DNA of 64,000 nt, from assembly GCA_947469885.1 (NCBI GenBank), contig CANIQT010000009.1, positions 62,001 through 126,000 on the forward strand, written 5' to 3'. Position numbers and translations under genes: made by a program. The DNA comes from Bacteroidota bacterium. GTDB taxonomy: Bacteria > Bacteroidota > Bacteroidia > 2-12-FULL-35-15. Below the pieces are notes generated by a model, which ran no database searches, had not been told where the DNA came from, and saw only the letters and a program-made list of their open reading frames with translations. This document shows positions 1-9,001 of this stretch, piece by piece. How positions within the stretch are numbered: the stretch's first letter is position 1; each line of letters starts with the position of its first letter.

Positions 1-321
1 AATAAACAACTGAGGCGGTTTCTCCTTTATCAACGCTCGTGCTTCAGCCGAATAATTATTTGGATAACCACCAATATGAGTCATCAAGACATCCACCTTT
101 TCACACATCCACCGTTCATTCTTTTTATACACACTCCTCACATCCTGCCCGTCAATATTGCCATACACACCCACCACAGGTTTTATTTTTCTCAGCTCAT
201 CCATAATCCCGATGGTACCCACATCCCCTGCATGCCATATCTGGTCGCACGTTTCAAAGTACTTAAAAATCTTCGGGTCTAAATAATTATGCGTATCCGA
301 AAGTAAAGCTATTCGCTGCAT
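1..321 (-). CDS. YfcE/MJ0936-type metallophosphoesterase (3' end outside window)
   Basis: The reading frame opens with ATG at 319-321 and runs off the left edge, so only the first 107 residues are visible. Calcineurin-like metallophosphoesterase motifs are present: LSDTHN (Asp9, His11), WHAGDVG, VYGNID and the later MTHIGG. These supply metal ligands in the small bacterial phosphodiesterases of the YfcE/MJ0936 group, which hydrolyse phosphodiester bonds in the cytoplasm; the natural substrate is usually unknown. Family members are about 160-180 residues, so roughly a third of the protein is missing here. It lies on the same strand as the Bat operon, just downstream of batE with a gap of about 38 nt, so it could be read through from that operon. 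Confidence 0.85.
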   Translation of the reverse strand, partial: MQRIALLSDTHNYLDPKIFKYFETCDQIWHAGDVGTIGIMDELRKIKPVVGVYGNIDGQDVRSVYKKNERWMCEKVDVLMTHIGGYPNNYSAEARALIKEKPPQLFI

Positions 322-359
322 TTAGTAAGGGATTGTTTCAAAGGGAATAATTGCAGAAA

Positions 360-1118
360 CTAAATAGCACTCAAACTTTTCACTGGCAACCAGCCAACAT
401 TTCCATTCGCTATTTTTATTTCAGTCCAGCCACCATCTTCCTCATTAATATTTACTTTGGTTCCTTCGTGAAGAATAAATAATTTGGTTCCCTTCTCATT
501 TGGCGAGCCATAAACAGTTACAGCAGCCGAGGTAATAACAGCAGTGGTGCTTGTTTGGGTTAGTTCGTATTTATGTTTTGCAATAAAGTAAATAGCAATG
601 GTGGTTACCATCAAAAAACAGCCACCAAAGAAACCAATTTGTTTTATTGCTTTATTGGAAGTGAAAATATAAATGATAAATAATAAGAGTGCAAATACAT
701 TTAACAGGATGCACAATTCCGACCAGCCCTTTTCACTCATCAAGTCTACCAACCCGTTTTTCCAAGTAGTTAAAAATAATTGTGGTGCAGCTTCTATTTT
801 ATCTTCAGTTTTTTGATTCGCTAATTTTAAATTTACAGTAATATCATCATCATCAGGCGAAAGCTTTTTTGCACGCTCATAATTCAAAATAGCATAACCA
901 ATATTATTTGATTTGTAATATGCATTACCAAGGTTGAAATAGAGTTCAGGGGCTGTTTGTCCTTGTATAATTATGGTTTCATACAATTTTATCGCCTTCT
1001 CATAATTTCCTTTTGCATAAGCAACATTGGCGCTATCCAATGTTATATTATTATCGTTTGCCATACACGACAATGAAAACAGGAATAAAAATAATATAAA
1101 TAACCTATTTAATTTCAT
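360..1118 (-). CDS. batE: BatE: TPR and SH3 domain membrane protein, last gene of the Bat operon
   Basis: This 252-residue protein has an N-terminal signal sequence ending near the CMAND segment, which could be a lipobox. TPR helices follow (about residues 30-100, with YFNLGNAYYKSNNIGYAILNY visible in part). Two membrane segments lie near residues 137-153 and 161-180, and an SH3-like C-terminus contains GWTEIKIANGNVGWLP. That order is typical of BatE in Bacteroidota. The start codon lies inside the end of batD (14-nt overlap), which indicates translational coupling. Bat proteins were named for aerotolerance in Bacteroides fragilis; their biochemical job is not established. It probably acts at the inner membrane together with BatA-D. 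Confidence 0.88.
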   Translation of the reverse strand: MKLNRLFILFLFLFSLSCMANDNNITLDSANVAYAKGNYEKAIKLYETIIIQGQTAPELYFNLGNAYYKSNNIGYAILNYERAKKLSPDDDDITVNLKLANQKTEDKIEAAPQLFLTTWKNGLVDLMSEKGWSELCILLNVFALLLFIIYIFTSNKAIKQIGFFGGCFLMVTTIAIYFIAKHKYELTQTSTTAVITSAAVTVYGSPNEKGTKLFILHEGTKVNINEEDGGWTEIKIANGNVGWLPVKSLSAI

Positions 1119-2922
1119 CTTCTATTTTAGTAATCAGTTGAACCGTATTATCATAAATATTTTTTAAATCCCCAGAAACTGCACTGGGTGCATAATGTGC
1201 AAACTCGCAATTATCAAGCGTACTTAGCAATTGCTGAATGGTTGTTTCGGAAACATTTTTTATTTTCAGCGAATCGGTAATTGTTTCTTTATTCAGATTG
1301 GCGGTAGGGATATTTAATTTATTACTCAAGTAACCATACAAGGCTTTAAATATCTCCACATAAAACAATTCTTTATTGTTCGATTTTAAATGTTTCTCTG
1401 CAACCAATAGTTGTTTCTTAGCCATTTTAGTTGCTTTCCGGCTTTTCACTGCCACCACATCTTTGTTTTGTTCAATCCGTTTTCTTCTCACAAAAATAAA
1501 TGCAAAGAACAAAACGAAAGGCATTATTAAACCTAAATAAAATAATCCTGAACCAAAAAAATAATTTTCTTTCGGCAGAAGTTGAATGTTATTTGTTTTG
1601 ATGTAACGGATATCATTTCCTAATACTTTAACATCTTCCTTGTTTCTCGGGTTAAATATATTGGCACCGCCATCACCATCTTTCCCTTTATCCACATGAA
1701 TTTTAAATTCAGGTGACGGAAGTGTAATATATTGTTTTTTCTCCGGGTCAAAATAACTGAAATCAATATGGTCTATTGCATAATCACCTTCGTGACGTGG
1801 TATAACAAGGTAATCAAATGTTTTACTTCCGCTAACTCCTGTTGCACCCGTTGTAATATTTTCTTTTGTTTTTGCATCATACGTTTCGAAATCTTCCGGG
1901 AAATTAACTTTCAGCGGGTCAATCAATTTTATATTTCCTTTGCCGTTTATAGTAACGGTCAGGTTTATCGCATCATTTGCTTTTACCTTATCTTTATTTA
2001 CTTCTGCTTTAAAGGAGTAATCGCCTACCGCACCTGCAAATCCTGCCGGTTTATTTGCATCAGGTAAAGGAGTAACATCAATTGTTATTGGTTTGCTTTT
2101 TACTGAATAGGTTGCATCTTCATACCCTCCTCCAAAAAATTGTTCAAACACGTCTCTTGGTTTTCTGTTCGATTGTTTTCTCACCACCACTTCCACTTTC
2201 ATTGGTTCAATCTGCAATTTACCACTTCGTTGAGGAAATAAATACGTCTTTTTTAATTCAGCAACATTGAACACTACGCCATCAATATTTTCGCTCGACA
2301 CTTGAATTTGCTGGTTGTTCGAAGGTAAATCTTGGGACCAAAAACCTGTATAATCCGGGAACTTAATATCCTGAAAACCCCTCAACTGGTATCTGGTATA
2401 TACTTTGTGCGTTACAGTAACTTGTTCTCCTTGATAAACTTTTGTTTTATTTACGGAGGTTTTTACAAATAAATTATCACCTATATCAACACTGCTAGGT
2501 GCAGTCGGGTTTTGTTGCTGACCATTATTGTTTTGATTCTGCTGATTAGATGCACCACCTTTCACTACTTCAATCGCTATTGAATTCGATTGTACACTTG
2601 CTCCATTGACTGTTACACTTGCAGGTGGAATAGTCAATTTCCCTTCTTTTTTAGCAGCTATGATATAAGATAGAGTAATTGATTGACTCATGGCTCCGTT
2701 CACAAACGACATGCTGGTGCTTTGGTTAGGACCTGAATATACATCAAATTCGTTTAATGCCGGCATTTTAAAATTAGCTCCGTTTGCATTTAATGAAAAC
2801 GTTACTTGGAAAGTTTCGCCTACTGCTACTTTAGTTTTACTGGCTGAAGCAGTAAACTTTTGTGCCATTGCCGAATTGACAATCACTACAAATAAAAGTA
2901 ATATGTAAGCTATTTTTTTCAC
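1105..2922 (-). CDS. batD: BatD: large periplasmic beta-sandwich protein with C-terminal membrane anchor
   Basis: The protein has 605 residues. A signal peptide (cleavage after SAMA-QK, about residue 20) precedes repeated beta-sandwich stretches such as VAVGETFQVTFSLNANG and VYQGEQVTVTHKVYTRY. A glutamine/asparagine-rich linker lies near residue 130. A single transmembrane segment near residues 455-478 (FYLGLIMPFVLFFAFIFV) is followed by a basic, helical cytoplasmic tail. This matches the BatD/oxygen-tolerance family. The start codon is GTG; no ATG gives the complete signal peptide. It overlaps batE by 14 nt, and a 46-nt gap carrying a heptamer repeat separates it from batC. Confidence 0.9.
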   Translation of the reverse strand: MKKIAYILLLFVVIVNSAMAQKFTASASKTKVAVGETFQVTFSLNANGANFKMPALNEFDVYSGPNQSTSMSFVNGAMSQSITLSYIIAAKKEGKLTIPPASVTVNGASVQSNSIAIEVVKGGASNQQNQNNNGQQQNPTAPSSVDIGDNLFVKTSVNKTKVYQGEQVTVTHKVYTRYQLRGFQDIKFPDYTGFWSQDLPSNNQQIQVSSENIDGVVFNVAELKKTYLFPQRSGKLQIEPMKVEVVVRKQSNRKPRDVFEQFFGGGYEDATYSVKSKPITIDVTPLPDANKPAGFAGAVGDYSFKAEVNKDKVKANDAINLTVTINGKGNIKLIDPLKVNFPEDFETYDAKTKENITTGATGVSGSKTFDYLVIPRHEGDYAIDHIDFSYFDPEKKQYITLPSPEFKIHVDKGKDGDGGANIFNPRNKEDVKVLGNDIRYIKTNNIQLLPKENYFFGSGLFYLGLIMPFVLFFAFIFVRRKRIEQNKDVVAVKSRKATKMAKKQLLVAEKHLKSNNKELFYVEIFKALYGYLSNKLNIPTANLNKETITDSLKIKNVSETTIQQLLSTLDNCEFAHYAPSAVSGDLKNIYDNTVQLITKIEDEIK

Positions 2923-2933
2923 GCTCTTTAAAA

Positions 2934-2964
2934 TTCCTAATTCCTAATTCCTAATTCCTAATTC
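2934..2964. repeat. TTCCTAA heptamer tandem repeat between batC and batD
   Basis: Four perfect copies of the heptamer TTCCTAA are followed by a partial TTC in the short gap between batC and batD. It is one of several locus-specific heptamer repeats at gene borders in this window. Confidence 0.9.
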
Positions 2965-2968
2965 TTTC

Positions 2969-3739
2969 TTACCAATCCTTTTCAATATTTGCTTTCGAGC
3001 CTTTCACTTTTGCCTTCTTCATTTTATCCTGAAGATTTTTTTCATCATTTTGCAATGCGTCTAATAAACGTTTTGCATCCTCTTTTGAAATTTGTTGTTG
3101 TTCTTTTTTCTCTTTTTCTTCTTTAGGCTTATCCTGTTTGTCCTTTTTTTCTTTATCTTCTTTTTTTTCTTTATCTTTATTATCCTTGTTGTCTTTATCC
3201 TTCTGATCTTTTTTCTTATCGTCTTTTTTATCTTTATCTTTTTTGTCCTTATCCTGTTTTTGTTGTTGCTGTTGTTGTTTCAGCATTTGTTGTGCATAAG
3301 AATAATTGTAACGTGTATCCTCGTCATTCGGATTATTTTTCAAAGCATTCTTATAAGCATCCAAAGCGTCCTGATATTTTTTTGATTGCAATAATGAATT
3401 TCCTAAATTGTGATAAGCCTTTGCTAGTGTATCTTTCGATGTAGCCTTGTGTGTTACCGACTGAAACTTTTCTGCTGCTTCCTCATATTTCTTTTGTTTA
3501 TAGTAAGCATCACCAAGGTTAAAAGCTCCTTTATACGAATCTTTATTTTTATTGATTGCCTTACTGTAATTTTTTTCCGCATCCGAATATTTTTTATTTT
3601 CATATTCTTTGTTTCCATCTCGTATAAATTTCTTCTCCTGTTGAGCATTCATTGAAAATGAAAACAGAAAAACAAGAAGAAACAATAAGCTGCATTCTGA
3701 TTGCCTATTGCCTATTGCCAATTGCCTATTATTTCTCAT
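2969..3739 (-). CDS. batC: BatC: TPR protein with a long charged C-terminal tail
   Basis: Start set at the ATG 3737-3739, which overlaps the batB stop codon (ATGAGAAATAA); an upstream TTG would add two residues. After a signal peptide ending at SMNAQQ, TPR units run from about residue 25 to 145 (KGAFNLGDAYYKQKKYEEA and AYHNLGNSLLQSKKYQDA). A run of Gln is followed by an extremely Lys/Asp/Glu-rich stretch of about 75 residues. The same build, TPR plus a charged tail, is found in BatC. The first codons of the signal peptide are made of the TTGCCTA repeat read in reverse (RQLAIGNRQS), so the N-terminus has absorbed a DNA repeat. Probably periplasmic or membrane-tethered. Confidence 0.87.
   Translation of the reverse strand: MRNNRQLAIGNRQSECSLLFLLVFLFSFSMNAQQEKKFIRDGNKEYENKKYSDAEKNYSKAINKNKDSYKGAFNLGDAYYKQKKYEEAAEKFQSVTHKATSKDTLAKAYHNLGNSLLQSKKYQDALDAYKNALKNNPNDEDTRYNYSYAQQMLKQQQQQQKQDKDKKDKDKKDDKKKDQKDKDNKDNKDKEKKEDKEKKDKQDKPKEEKEKKEQQQISKEDAKRLLDALQNDEKNLQDKMKKAKVKGSKANIEKDW
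3701..3731. repeat. ATTGCCT heptamer repeat inside the batC start region
   Basis: Four near-identical ATTGCCT/ATTGCCA units lie over the 5' end of batC and are translated as RQLAIGNRQ in the n-region of its signal peptide. The end coordinates are good to a base or two. Confidence 0.8.
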
Positions 3740-4766
3740 TTCCAAATAAATTTAAACGTTGATACAATTTACTTTTTCGTTCTGATAAAAAGGTTTCAAT
3801 TAACAAAAGTAATAGTGCTGCAGAAACAAACCATTGAAAACGGTCTTCATAATCGCTGTACATTTTGCTGTCAAATTGTCTTTTCTCTAATTTATTTATT
3901 GCATCCAATACATTATTCAATCCTGCATCAGAGTTGGATGCACGCACATAAATCCCACTACCTGCCGAAGCAATTTCCTGAAGAGTTTGTTCGTTTAATT
4001 TAGTAACTACAGTATTTCCTTCCTTATCCTTCCTGAATCCTTCACGCACAATACCTCTATAAAGGGGAATTGGCGTACCTTCTGCCGAACCCATTCCAAT
4101 GGTATGTATTGCAATTCCTTTTTCTGCTGCTGCTTCTGCCGATTTTACAGCACCTGCTTCGTTATCCTCACCATCAGTAATAATGATAATGGCTTTGTTT
4201 TTTCCTTCATCTTTTCCAAATGATTCAATTGCTAAATCAATCGCTCCTCCAATATCAGTTCCCTGGGTCGGAATAATATCTGTGTTAATACTTTCAAGAA
4301 ATAATTTGCCTGCTGAATAATCTGTGGTTATAGGTAACTGAACATAAGCTTGTCCGGCAAACACAATAATTCCTATCCTGTCTCCTTCCAGTTTATCAAG
4401 TAATTTTGATATAGCCTGCTTTGCTTTTTCCAATCGGTTAGGCTGCAAATCTTCTGCTTTCATACTGTTCGAAACGTCAAGACAAATCATTAAATCAGCT
4501 CCTTTGCGTTTTACTTCTTCAAGTTTAGTTCCAACTTGGGGATTTACAATTCCAACAATTAAAAATGCAAATGCAACCGAAAATAAAATAAATTTCCAGA
4601 AACGTTTTGATTTTGAAACATATGGAAACAATTGTTGTATAACCGAAATATCCCCATAATTCTTCAGAGCTTTTTTTCTCCAAATGTTTGCCAGCATAAA
4701 AATGATGATGAACAGAGGAATTAACCCTAAAGCATAAAAATAAAATTTATTTTCAAATTGAAACAT
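3729..4766 (-). CDS. batB: BatB: VWA-domain inner-membrane protein
   Basis: The 345-residue protein has N-terminal membrane segments (residues 9-27 and 58-77). A von Willebrand A domain follows, with a complete MIDAS metal site DVSNS (Asp97, Ser99, Ser101) and the later VFAGQ and TDGEDNEAG strands. A final membrane helix lies near residues 316-330. That order, TM-TM-VWA-TM, is the BatA/BatB pattern. It is separated from batA by 3 nt and overlaps batC, so it belongs to one transcript. VWA proteins beside MoxR ATPases are thought to be assembly partners of the ATPase; no specific client can be read from the sequence. Confidence 0.92.
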   Translation of the reverse strand: MFQFENKFYFYALGLIPLFIIIFMLANIWRKKALKNYGDISVIQQLFPYVSKSKRFWKFILFSVAFAFLIVGIVNPQVGTKLEEVKRKGADLMICLDVSNSMKAEDLQPNRLEKAKQAISKLLDKLEGDRIGIIVFAGQAYVQLPITTDYSAGKLFLESINTDIIPTQGTDIGGAIDLAIESFGKDEGKNKAIIIITDGEDNEAGAVKSAEAAAEKGIAIHTIGMGSAEGTPIPLYRGIVREGFRKDKEGNTVVTKLNEQTLQEIASAGSGIYVRASNSDAGLNNVLDAINKLEKRQFDSKMYSDYEDRFQWFVSAALLLLLIETFLSERKSKLYQRLNLFGNEK

Positions 4767-4769
4767 CTG

Positions 4770-5780
4770 CTATGGAATACTTCTTAAAAATGTGTGCTTC
4801 AACAAAAATTCACCAAGTAATAACAACGCAGCGCTAATTGCAAAAGGCAAAAAATGTTCTGCTTTATTCGTAAAATTCTTTTCTTCAAAAATGGTTTTTT
4901 CCAATCGGTCAATCTCTTTATAAATATTTTTCAGCTTGTCATTATCGGTAGCGCGAAAATATTTTCCACCTGTTCCATCAGCTATTTCACCCAAAGTTTT
5001 TTCGTCAATATTTACATCTACATAACCATACTGGAAACTTCCGTCAGGGTACATCGCAATAGGAGCAAGGGCTTTACCAATAGTTCCAACTCCAACAGTA
5101 TAAACACGTACCCCAAAAGCCTTTGCTATTTCTGCAGCTGTCAGCGGTGCCACCGACCCCTGATTATTTACACCATCCGTTAACAATATCACCACCTTAC
5201 TTTTAGCTTTACTATCTTTTACTCTTGTAACTGCTGTTGCCAGACCGTTTCCAATTGCTGTTCCATCAGCCACCATCCCTGTATGTATTCCCGAAAATAA
5301 ATTTTTAATCACTGCATGGTCTGTTGTCAGCGGACATTGTGTAAAACTTTCTCCACTAAAAATTACCAAACCAATTCTGTCGTTTGGGCGGCTGTCTATA
5401 AAATCCTGAGCCACTTCTTTTGCTGCTTCAATACGGTTTGGTTTAAAATCTTTTGCCAGCATACTTCCCGAAATATCAAGACACATCACAATATCAATTC
5501 CCTCAGTTTTTACATCTTTATAACTTGAACGGGATTGTGGTCGTGCCAAAACGATTACCAATAAAGCAACTGCCAATACTCTTAAAACTATCCCTGCGTG
5601 ACGAAGATATTGTTTGAACGACATTTTTATTCCTTCAAATCCGGCTATAGTAGATACTTTTAACTCTGCTGTGTATGTTTTGTTTTTCCAGATATACCAT
5701 GCTACAATTGCTGGAATTAGCAGTAACAACCAAAGTAGTTCTTTGTTAGCAAAAGTTATATCATTGAAAAAATCAAACAT
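4770..5780 (-). CDS. batA: BatA: VWA-domain inner-membrane protein
   Basis: The 336 residues share the layout of the next gene: a membrane segment at 15-30, a second near 62-79, then a VWA domain with MIDAS residues DISGS (Asp102, Ser104, Ser106), VIFSGESF and LLTDGVNNQG, and a C-terminal hydrophobic helix near 310-325. BatA and BatB are paralogues that always travel together in this operon. The gene starts 9 nt after the stop of the upstream membrane protein. It is assigned BatA rather than BatB by gene order (moxR-DUF58-x-A-B). Confidence 0.92.
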   Translation of the reverse strand: MFDFFNDITFANKELLWLLLLIPAIVAWYIWKNKTYTAELKVSTIAGFEGIKMSFKQYLRHAGIVLRVLAVALLVIVLARPQSRSSYKDVKTEGIDIVMCLDISGSMLAKDFKPNRIEAAKEVAQDFIDSRPNDRIGLVIFSGESFTQCPLTTDHAVIKNLFSGIHTGMVADGTAIGNGLATAVTRVKDSKAKSKVVILLTDGVNNQGSVAPLTAAEIAKAFGVRVYTVGVGTIGKALAPIAMYPDGSFQYGYVDVNIDEKTLGEIADGTGGKYFRATDNDKLKNIYKEIDRLEKTIFEEKNFTNKAEHFLPFAISAALLLLGEFLLKHTFLRSIP

Positions 5781-5789
5781 TCTTTATAT

Positions 5790-6797
5790 CTATTTACTAT
5801 TCGCTATTGCTTGTTTACTATTTTCTTCATCCCTCTTCGTTCCGTTCACAAAATCATAACTGTTTCCAAGGCACAATTCATTTTCAGTTGGTGTTGGTTG
5901 TTCTTTTGCAAACTTCACCAAATCGGATAAAATCAATACCTGTTTTAATTTTGTTTTACTTTCTTCATCTATAGCAACATTGCGAAAACCATATAAAATC
6001 TCATCTGTGGTTTGTTCCATTGCTTGGATTTTGAAACGATTCTCAATATATTCACGCACAATATCTGTCAATGAACTGTAGTGCAATTTCAACTTTCCTT
6101 CCTGCCACAGTTTTTCGTTCTTCAGTTTTTCTAATTTTTCATAAGCTATCACATGTGCAGGAATTTTAGGAGCTTCCACCATAATTAATTCAGGTTTTAC
6201 TTTTTTGAATCTTCTCACTAAATAGATAATTAGTAATGTAACAAGAATTGCAATTGCTGTTCCCCAAACCACATACATATTATCTTTTAACCAATCCAGA
6301 AAAGAATAAGGTTGATCGAAAGGAGGTTTAATATCTTTTATTGCAATGGTTGTATCCACAGCCATTCCCCCAACATGCAACAATAATGGTTCTGTGAAAA
6401 TACCAGTTGTGTCATCATTCACCATAAATTTAATTGGTGGAATTGCCCAGTAACCAGAGTCGAAGGAAGTAATATAAAGTGTTTTGGATTGAATAAATTT
6501 TACCGGATTGTTTTTATCAGGTATCAAGGTATCCAGTTTTGACTGACCAACTACTTCAACTTCTTTCCGCAATGTATCAGCAATATCGGGCCATTGAATT
6601 TTTATATGTTTTCCGTTATCAGCTTTATATTGGATACTAAGTTTTAATTTTACCTGCTGACCAATTTTTATAGTGTTGCTATCAAGTGTAGCTGTAGCTT
6701 TTATTTCCTGTGCAGAAGAAGCAAATGAAAAACAAAGCAATGTAAACAACAAAATAGTTGTCCTGATTAACTTTATATATTTCGTTTCTAATTTCAT
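5790..6797 (-). CDS. Bat-operon membrane protein with periplasmic N-terminal half (DUF4381-like)
   Basis: The 335-residue protein has a signal peptide (cleaved near FASSAQE), then a periplasmic beta-rich part with KIGQQVKLKLSIQYK. One transmembrane helix lies near residues 172-190 (MYVVWGTAIAILVTLLIIYLV), followed by a cytoplasmic helical tail. A protein of this kind stands between the DUF58 gene and batA in Bacteroidota operons, and the cytoplasmic part resembles DUF4381 (YTSLTDIVREYIENRFKIQA-like helices). The position and topology are clear, but the family name is an inference. It probably joins the VWA/MoxR membrane complex. Confidence 0.75.
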   Translation of the reverse strand: MKLETKYIKLIRTTILLFTLLCFSFASSAQEIKATATLDSNTIKIGQQVKLKLSIQYKADNGKHIKIQWPDIADTLRKEVEVVGQSKLDTLIPDKNNPVKFIQSKTLYITSFDSGYWAIPPIKFMVNDDTTGIFTEPLLLHVGGMAVDTTIAIKDIKPPFDQPYSFLDWLKDNMYVVWGTAIAILVTLLIIYLVRRFKKVKPELIMVEAPKIPAHVIAYEKLEKLKNEKLWQEGKLKLHYSSLTDIVREYIENRFKIQAMEQTTDEILYGFRNVAIDEESKTKLKQVLILSDLVKFAKEQPTPTENELCLGNSYDFVNGTKRDEENSKQAIANSK

Positions 6798-6868
6798 TCT
6801 TTTTGTTTTACAACAGATTAAATAGATGTTAACGGATTCGTAAATTCGTTTTCATTCGATATCCGTAT

Positions 6869-7732
6869 CTATCGCCTCTTAAATAAATTTGTAAGCGGCT
6901 GAACATAAGACTCTGCAGTATTAATATTTGCTGTATCAACTCCTGATTTATTAAACATCTCTTTTAATTTAGCTTCACGTTTTTTTGCTGTTGCAGCAAA
7001 ATGAATACGTACTTTTTTATCAGCAGTATCTATCCATTTAATTGTTCCAGATTCAGCATCAATAAATTTTACTAATCCTACATTCGGTAGTTCCTGTTCG
7101 CGTTTATCATAAATACGAAGAGCCACCAAATCATGTTTTTTATTTGCAATCTTAAGTGCATCAGTAAAATTATCATCCATAAAATCGGAAATCAAAAATG
7201 CAATACTTCTTTTTTTAATCACACCAGTTAAGTATTTTAAAGCAAGTTCAATATCTGTTTTTTTATGTTCCGGTTTAAATTCAATCAAATCGCGAATGAT
7301 ACGCAACACATGACTCTTTCCTTTTTTGGGAGGAATAAATTTTTCTATTTTATCTGTGAAGAATATTATTCCGATTTTATCATTATTTTGAATGGAAGAG
7401 AAAGCAAGCACTGCACATAACTCAGTAATCAATTCAAGTTTCAATTGTTTTTGTGTCCCAAACTCGCCTGAAGCACTAACATCTACCAGCAGCATCACTG
7501 TCATTTCGCGTTCTTCTTCAAACACTTTTACAAAGGGAGAATTAAATCTGGCAGTCACATTCCAGTCAATCGAACGAATATCATCACCCGGCTGGTATTC
7601 CCGAACCTCACTAAACGTCATACCCCTTCCTTTAAAAGCACTATGATACTCTCCTGAAAATATCTGGTTAGAGAGACCGCGTGTTTTAATCTCAATTTTT
7701 CTGACTTTTTTTAATAATTCTGATGTTTCCAT
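6869..7732 (-). CDS. DUF58 (VWA-like) protein of the MoxR-Bat operon
   Basis: The start is placed at the ATG giving METSELLKK, eight codons inside the longest frame, because this is where DUF58 proteins normally begin. The longer N-terminus would be translated from an AATTTG repeat. The DUF58 signature GRGMTFSEVREYQPGDDIRS followed by IDWNVTARF is present near residues 35-65, and a degenerate VWA strand LLVDVSASGEFG follows. No signal peptide or membrane helix is seen, so it is cytoplasmic. These proteins are usual partners of MoxR AAA+ ATPases. The gene is separated from moxR by about 108 nt that contain an inverted repeat. Confidence 0.92.
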   Translation of the reverse strand: METSELLKKVRKIEIKTRGLSNQIFSGEYHSAFKGRGMTFSEVREYQPGDDIRSIDWNVTARFNSPFVKVFEEEREMTVMLLVDVSASGEFGTQKQLKLELITELCAVLAFSSIQNNDKIGIIFFTDKIEKFIPPKKGKSHVLRIIRDLIEFKPEHKKTDIELALKYLTGVIKKRSIAFLISDFMDDNFTDALKIANKKHDLVALRIYDKREQELPNVGLVKFIDAESGTIKWIDTADKKVRIHFAATAKKREAKLKEMFNKSGVDTANINTAESYVQPLTNLFKRR

Positions 7733-7754
7733 TAATTCAAGTTGAATATTAAAC

Positions 7755-7838
7755 AATTTGAAAATTTGAAAATTAAAAAGGACATTTAAATCCAGTCTGT
7801 GCCATTCTCAAATTGACACATTTTCAAATTTTCAAATT
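7755..7838. repeat. Inverted repeat (19-bp arms) between moxR and the DUF58 gene
   Basis: AATTTGAAAATTTGAAAAT at 7755-7773 is the exact reverse complement of 7820-7838, with 46 nt between. Each arm is itself a tandem of AATTTGAA words. If transcribed with the operon it would fold into a long AU-rich stem just after the moxR stop codon. It could attenuate or stabilise the transcript; no U-tract typical of a terminator follows. Confidence 0.8.
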
Positions 7839-7840
7839 AA

Positions 7841-8827
7841 TTAAGGCACTTCAATAGTATTCAAAATCTCATTAATGATCATTTCGGAAGTAATGTTTTC
7901 TGCTTCTGCTTCATAAGTCAAGCCGATACGGTGACGTAAGACATCTGTACAAATAGCACGAACATCTTCAGGAATTACATATCCTCTGCGCTTAATGAAG
8001 GCGTAAGCTTTTGCAGCCATCGCCAAATTGATACTTGCACGTGGAGAACCACCAAAACTAATAAGCCCTGCAAATTTATTTAATCTATATTCCGCAGGGT
8101 ATCGGGTAGCAAAAACAATATCAACAATATATTTTTCAATCTTCTCATCCATATAGACATCCTTCACCACTTTGCGTGCATTCAGAATATCATCCGTTTT
8201 GAGAATTGAATTTACTGTGGGATATTCTGCTGCAAGATTTTGACGAATAATTTTACGTTCATCTTCTTTGTTTGGGTAACCGATGACTACCTTCAACATA
8301 AAACGGTCAACTTGTGCTTCAGGCAATGGATAGGTACCTTCCTGCTCAATAGGATTTTGAGTAGCAAGAACTAAAAACGGGTTAGGCAATTTGAAAGTTT
8401 GTTCACCAATGGTGACTTGTTTCTCTTGCATCGCTTCTAGCAAAGCACTTTGAACCTTTGCAGGAGCACGGTTTATCTCATCTGCTAAAATAAAATTAGC
8501 GAAGATAGGACCGTGTTTTACAGTAAATTCTTCTTTTTTTTGACTATAAATCATCGTGCCGATTAAATCGGCAGGTAACAAATCGGGAGTAAATTGAATA
8601 CGGCTGAAGTTAGCATGAATAGTAGCAGCAAGCGATTTTATAGCAAGTGTTTTTGCTAAGCCAGGAACACCTTCAAGTAGAATATGCCCGTTTGATAATA
8701 AGCCAATCAGCAATCGCTCCACCATGTATTTTTGTCCAACTATTACCTTGTCCATTTCCAGAGTTAGTAAGTCAACAAAAGCAGATTCGCGTTGAATACG
8801 TTCGTTTAATTCTTTAATGTCAGTCAT
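7841..8827 (-). CDS. MoxR-family AAA+ ATPase
   Basis: The 328-residue protein has the Walker A motif GVPGLAKT (53-60), a Walker B motif ending ILADEINR (Asp116, Glu117), sensor 1 LATQNPIEQEGTYPLPEAQ and the pore/helix features of the MoxR class. It is a cytoplasmic ATPase that works as a chaperone-like partner of VWA proteins, and it heads the operon containing the DUF58 protein and BatA-E. The length and motifs are complete. A TAnnTTTG box lies about 50 nt upstream of the start. Confidence 0.96.
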   Translation of the reverse strand: MTDIKELNERIQRESAFVDLLTLEMDKVIVGQKYMVERLLIGLLSNGHILLEGVPGLAKTLAIKSLAATIHANFSRIQFTPDLLPADLIGTMIYSQKKEEFTVKHGPIFANFILADEINRAPAKVQSALLEAMQEKQVTIGEQTFKLPNPFLVLATQNPIEQEGTYPLPEAQVDRFMLKVVIGYPNKEDERKIIRQNLAAEYPTVNSILKTDDILNARKVVKDVYMDEKIEKYIVDIVFATRYPAEYRLNKFAGLISFGGSPRASINLAMAAKAYAFIKRRGYVIPEDVRAICTDVLRHRIGLTYEAEAENITSEMIINEILNTIEVP

Positions 8828-8876
8828 TGTTTTTTAGATTTGAATTACAAATAAAATATTTTGTTTTTGGAGTAGG

Positions 8877-8884
8877 CAAAAGTA
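8877..8884 (-). promoter_or_regulatory. -7 promoter box for the moxR-bat operon
   Basis: The minus strand reads TACTTTTG, a match to the Bacteroidota -7 consensus TAnnTTTG, about 50 nt before the moxR ATG. No perfect TTTG is seen at -33; the nearest is ATTG about 18 nt upstream. It would drive the eight-gene operon. Confidence 0.55.
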
Positions 8885-9001
8885 ACTAGAATGCAAGGGA
8901 TGCAATTCCTTTGTGCTGTTAAAAAGTGTTAAGAATAAATTGATTTAAGACTTTTTAAGAATTCAATAGTGGCGGGGGTTTTGGAGAATATTATATACTT
9001 C

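Noticed and set aside
3092-3385. Phe/Leu-rich frame antisense to batC
   Set aside because: Reverse of the Lys/Asp-rich tail; low-complexity shadow.
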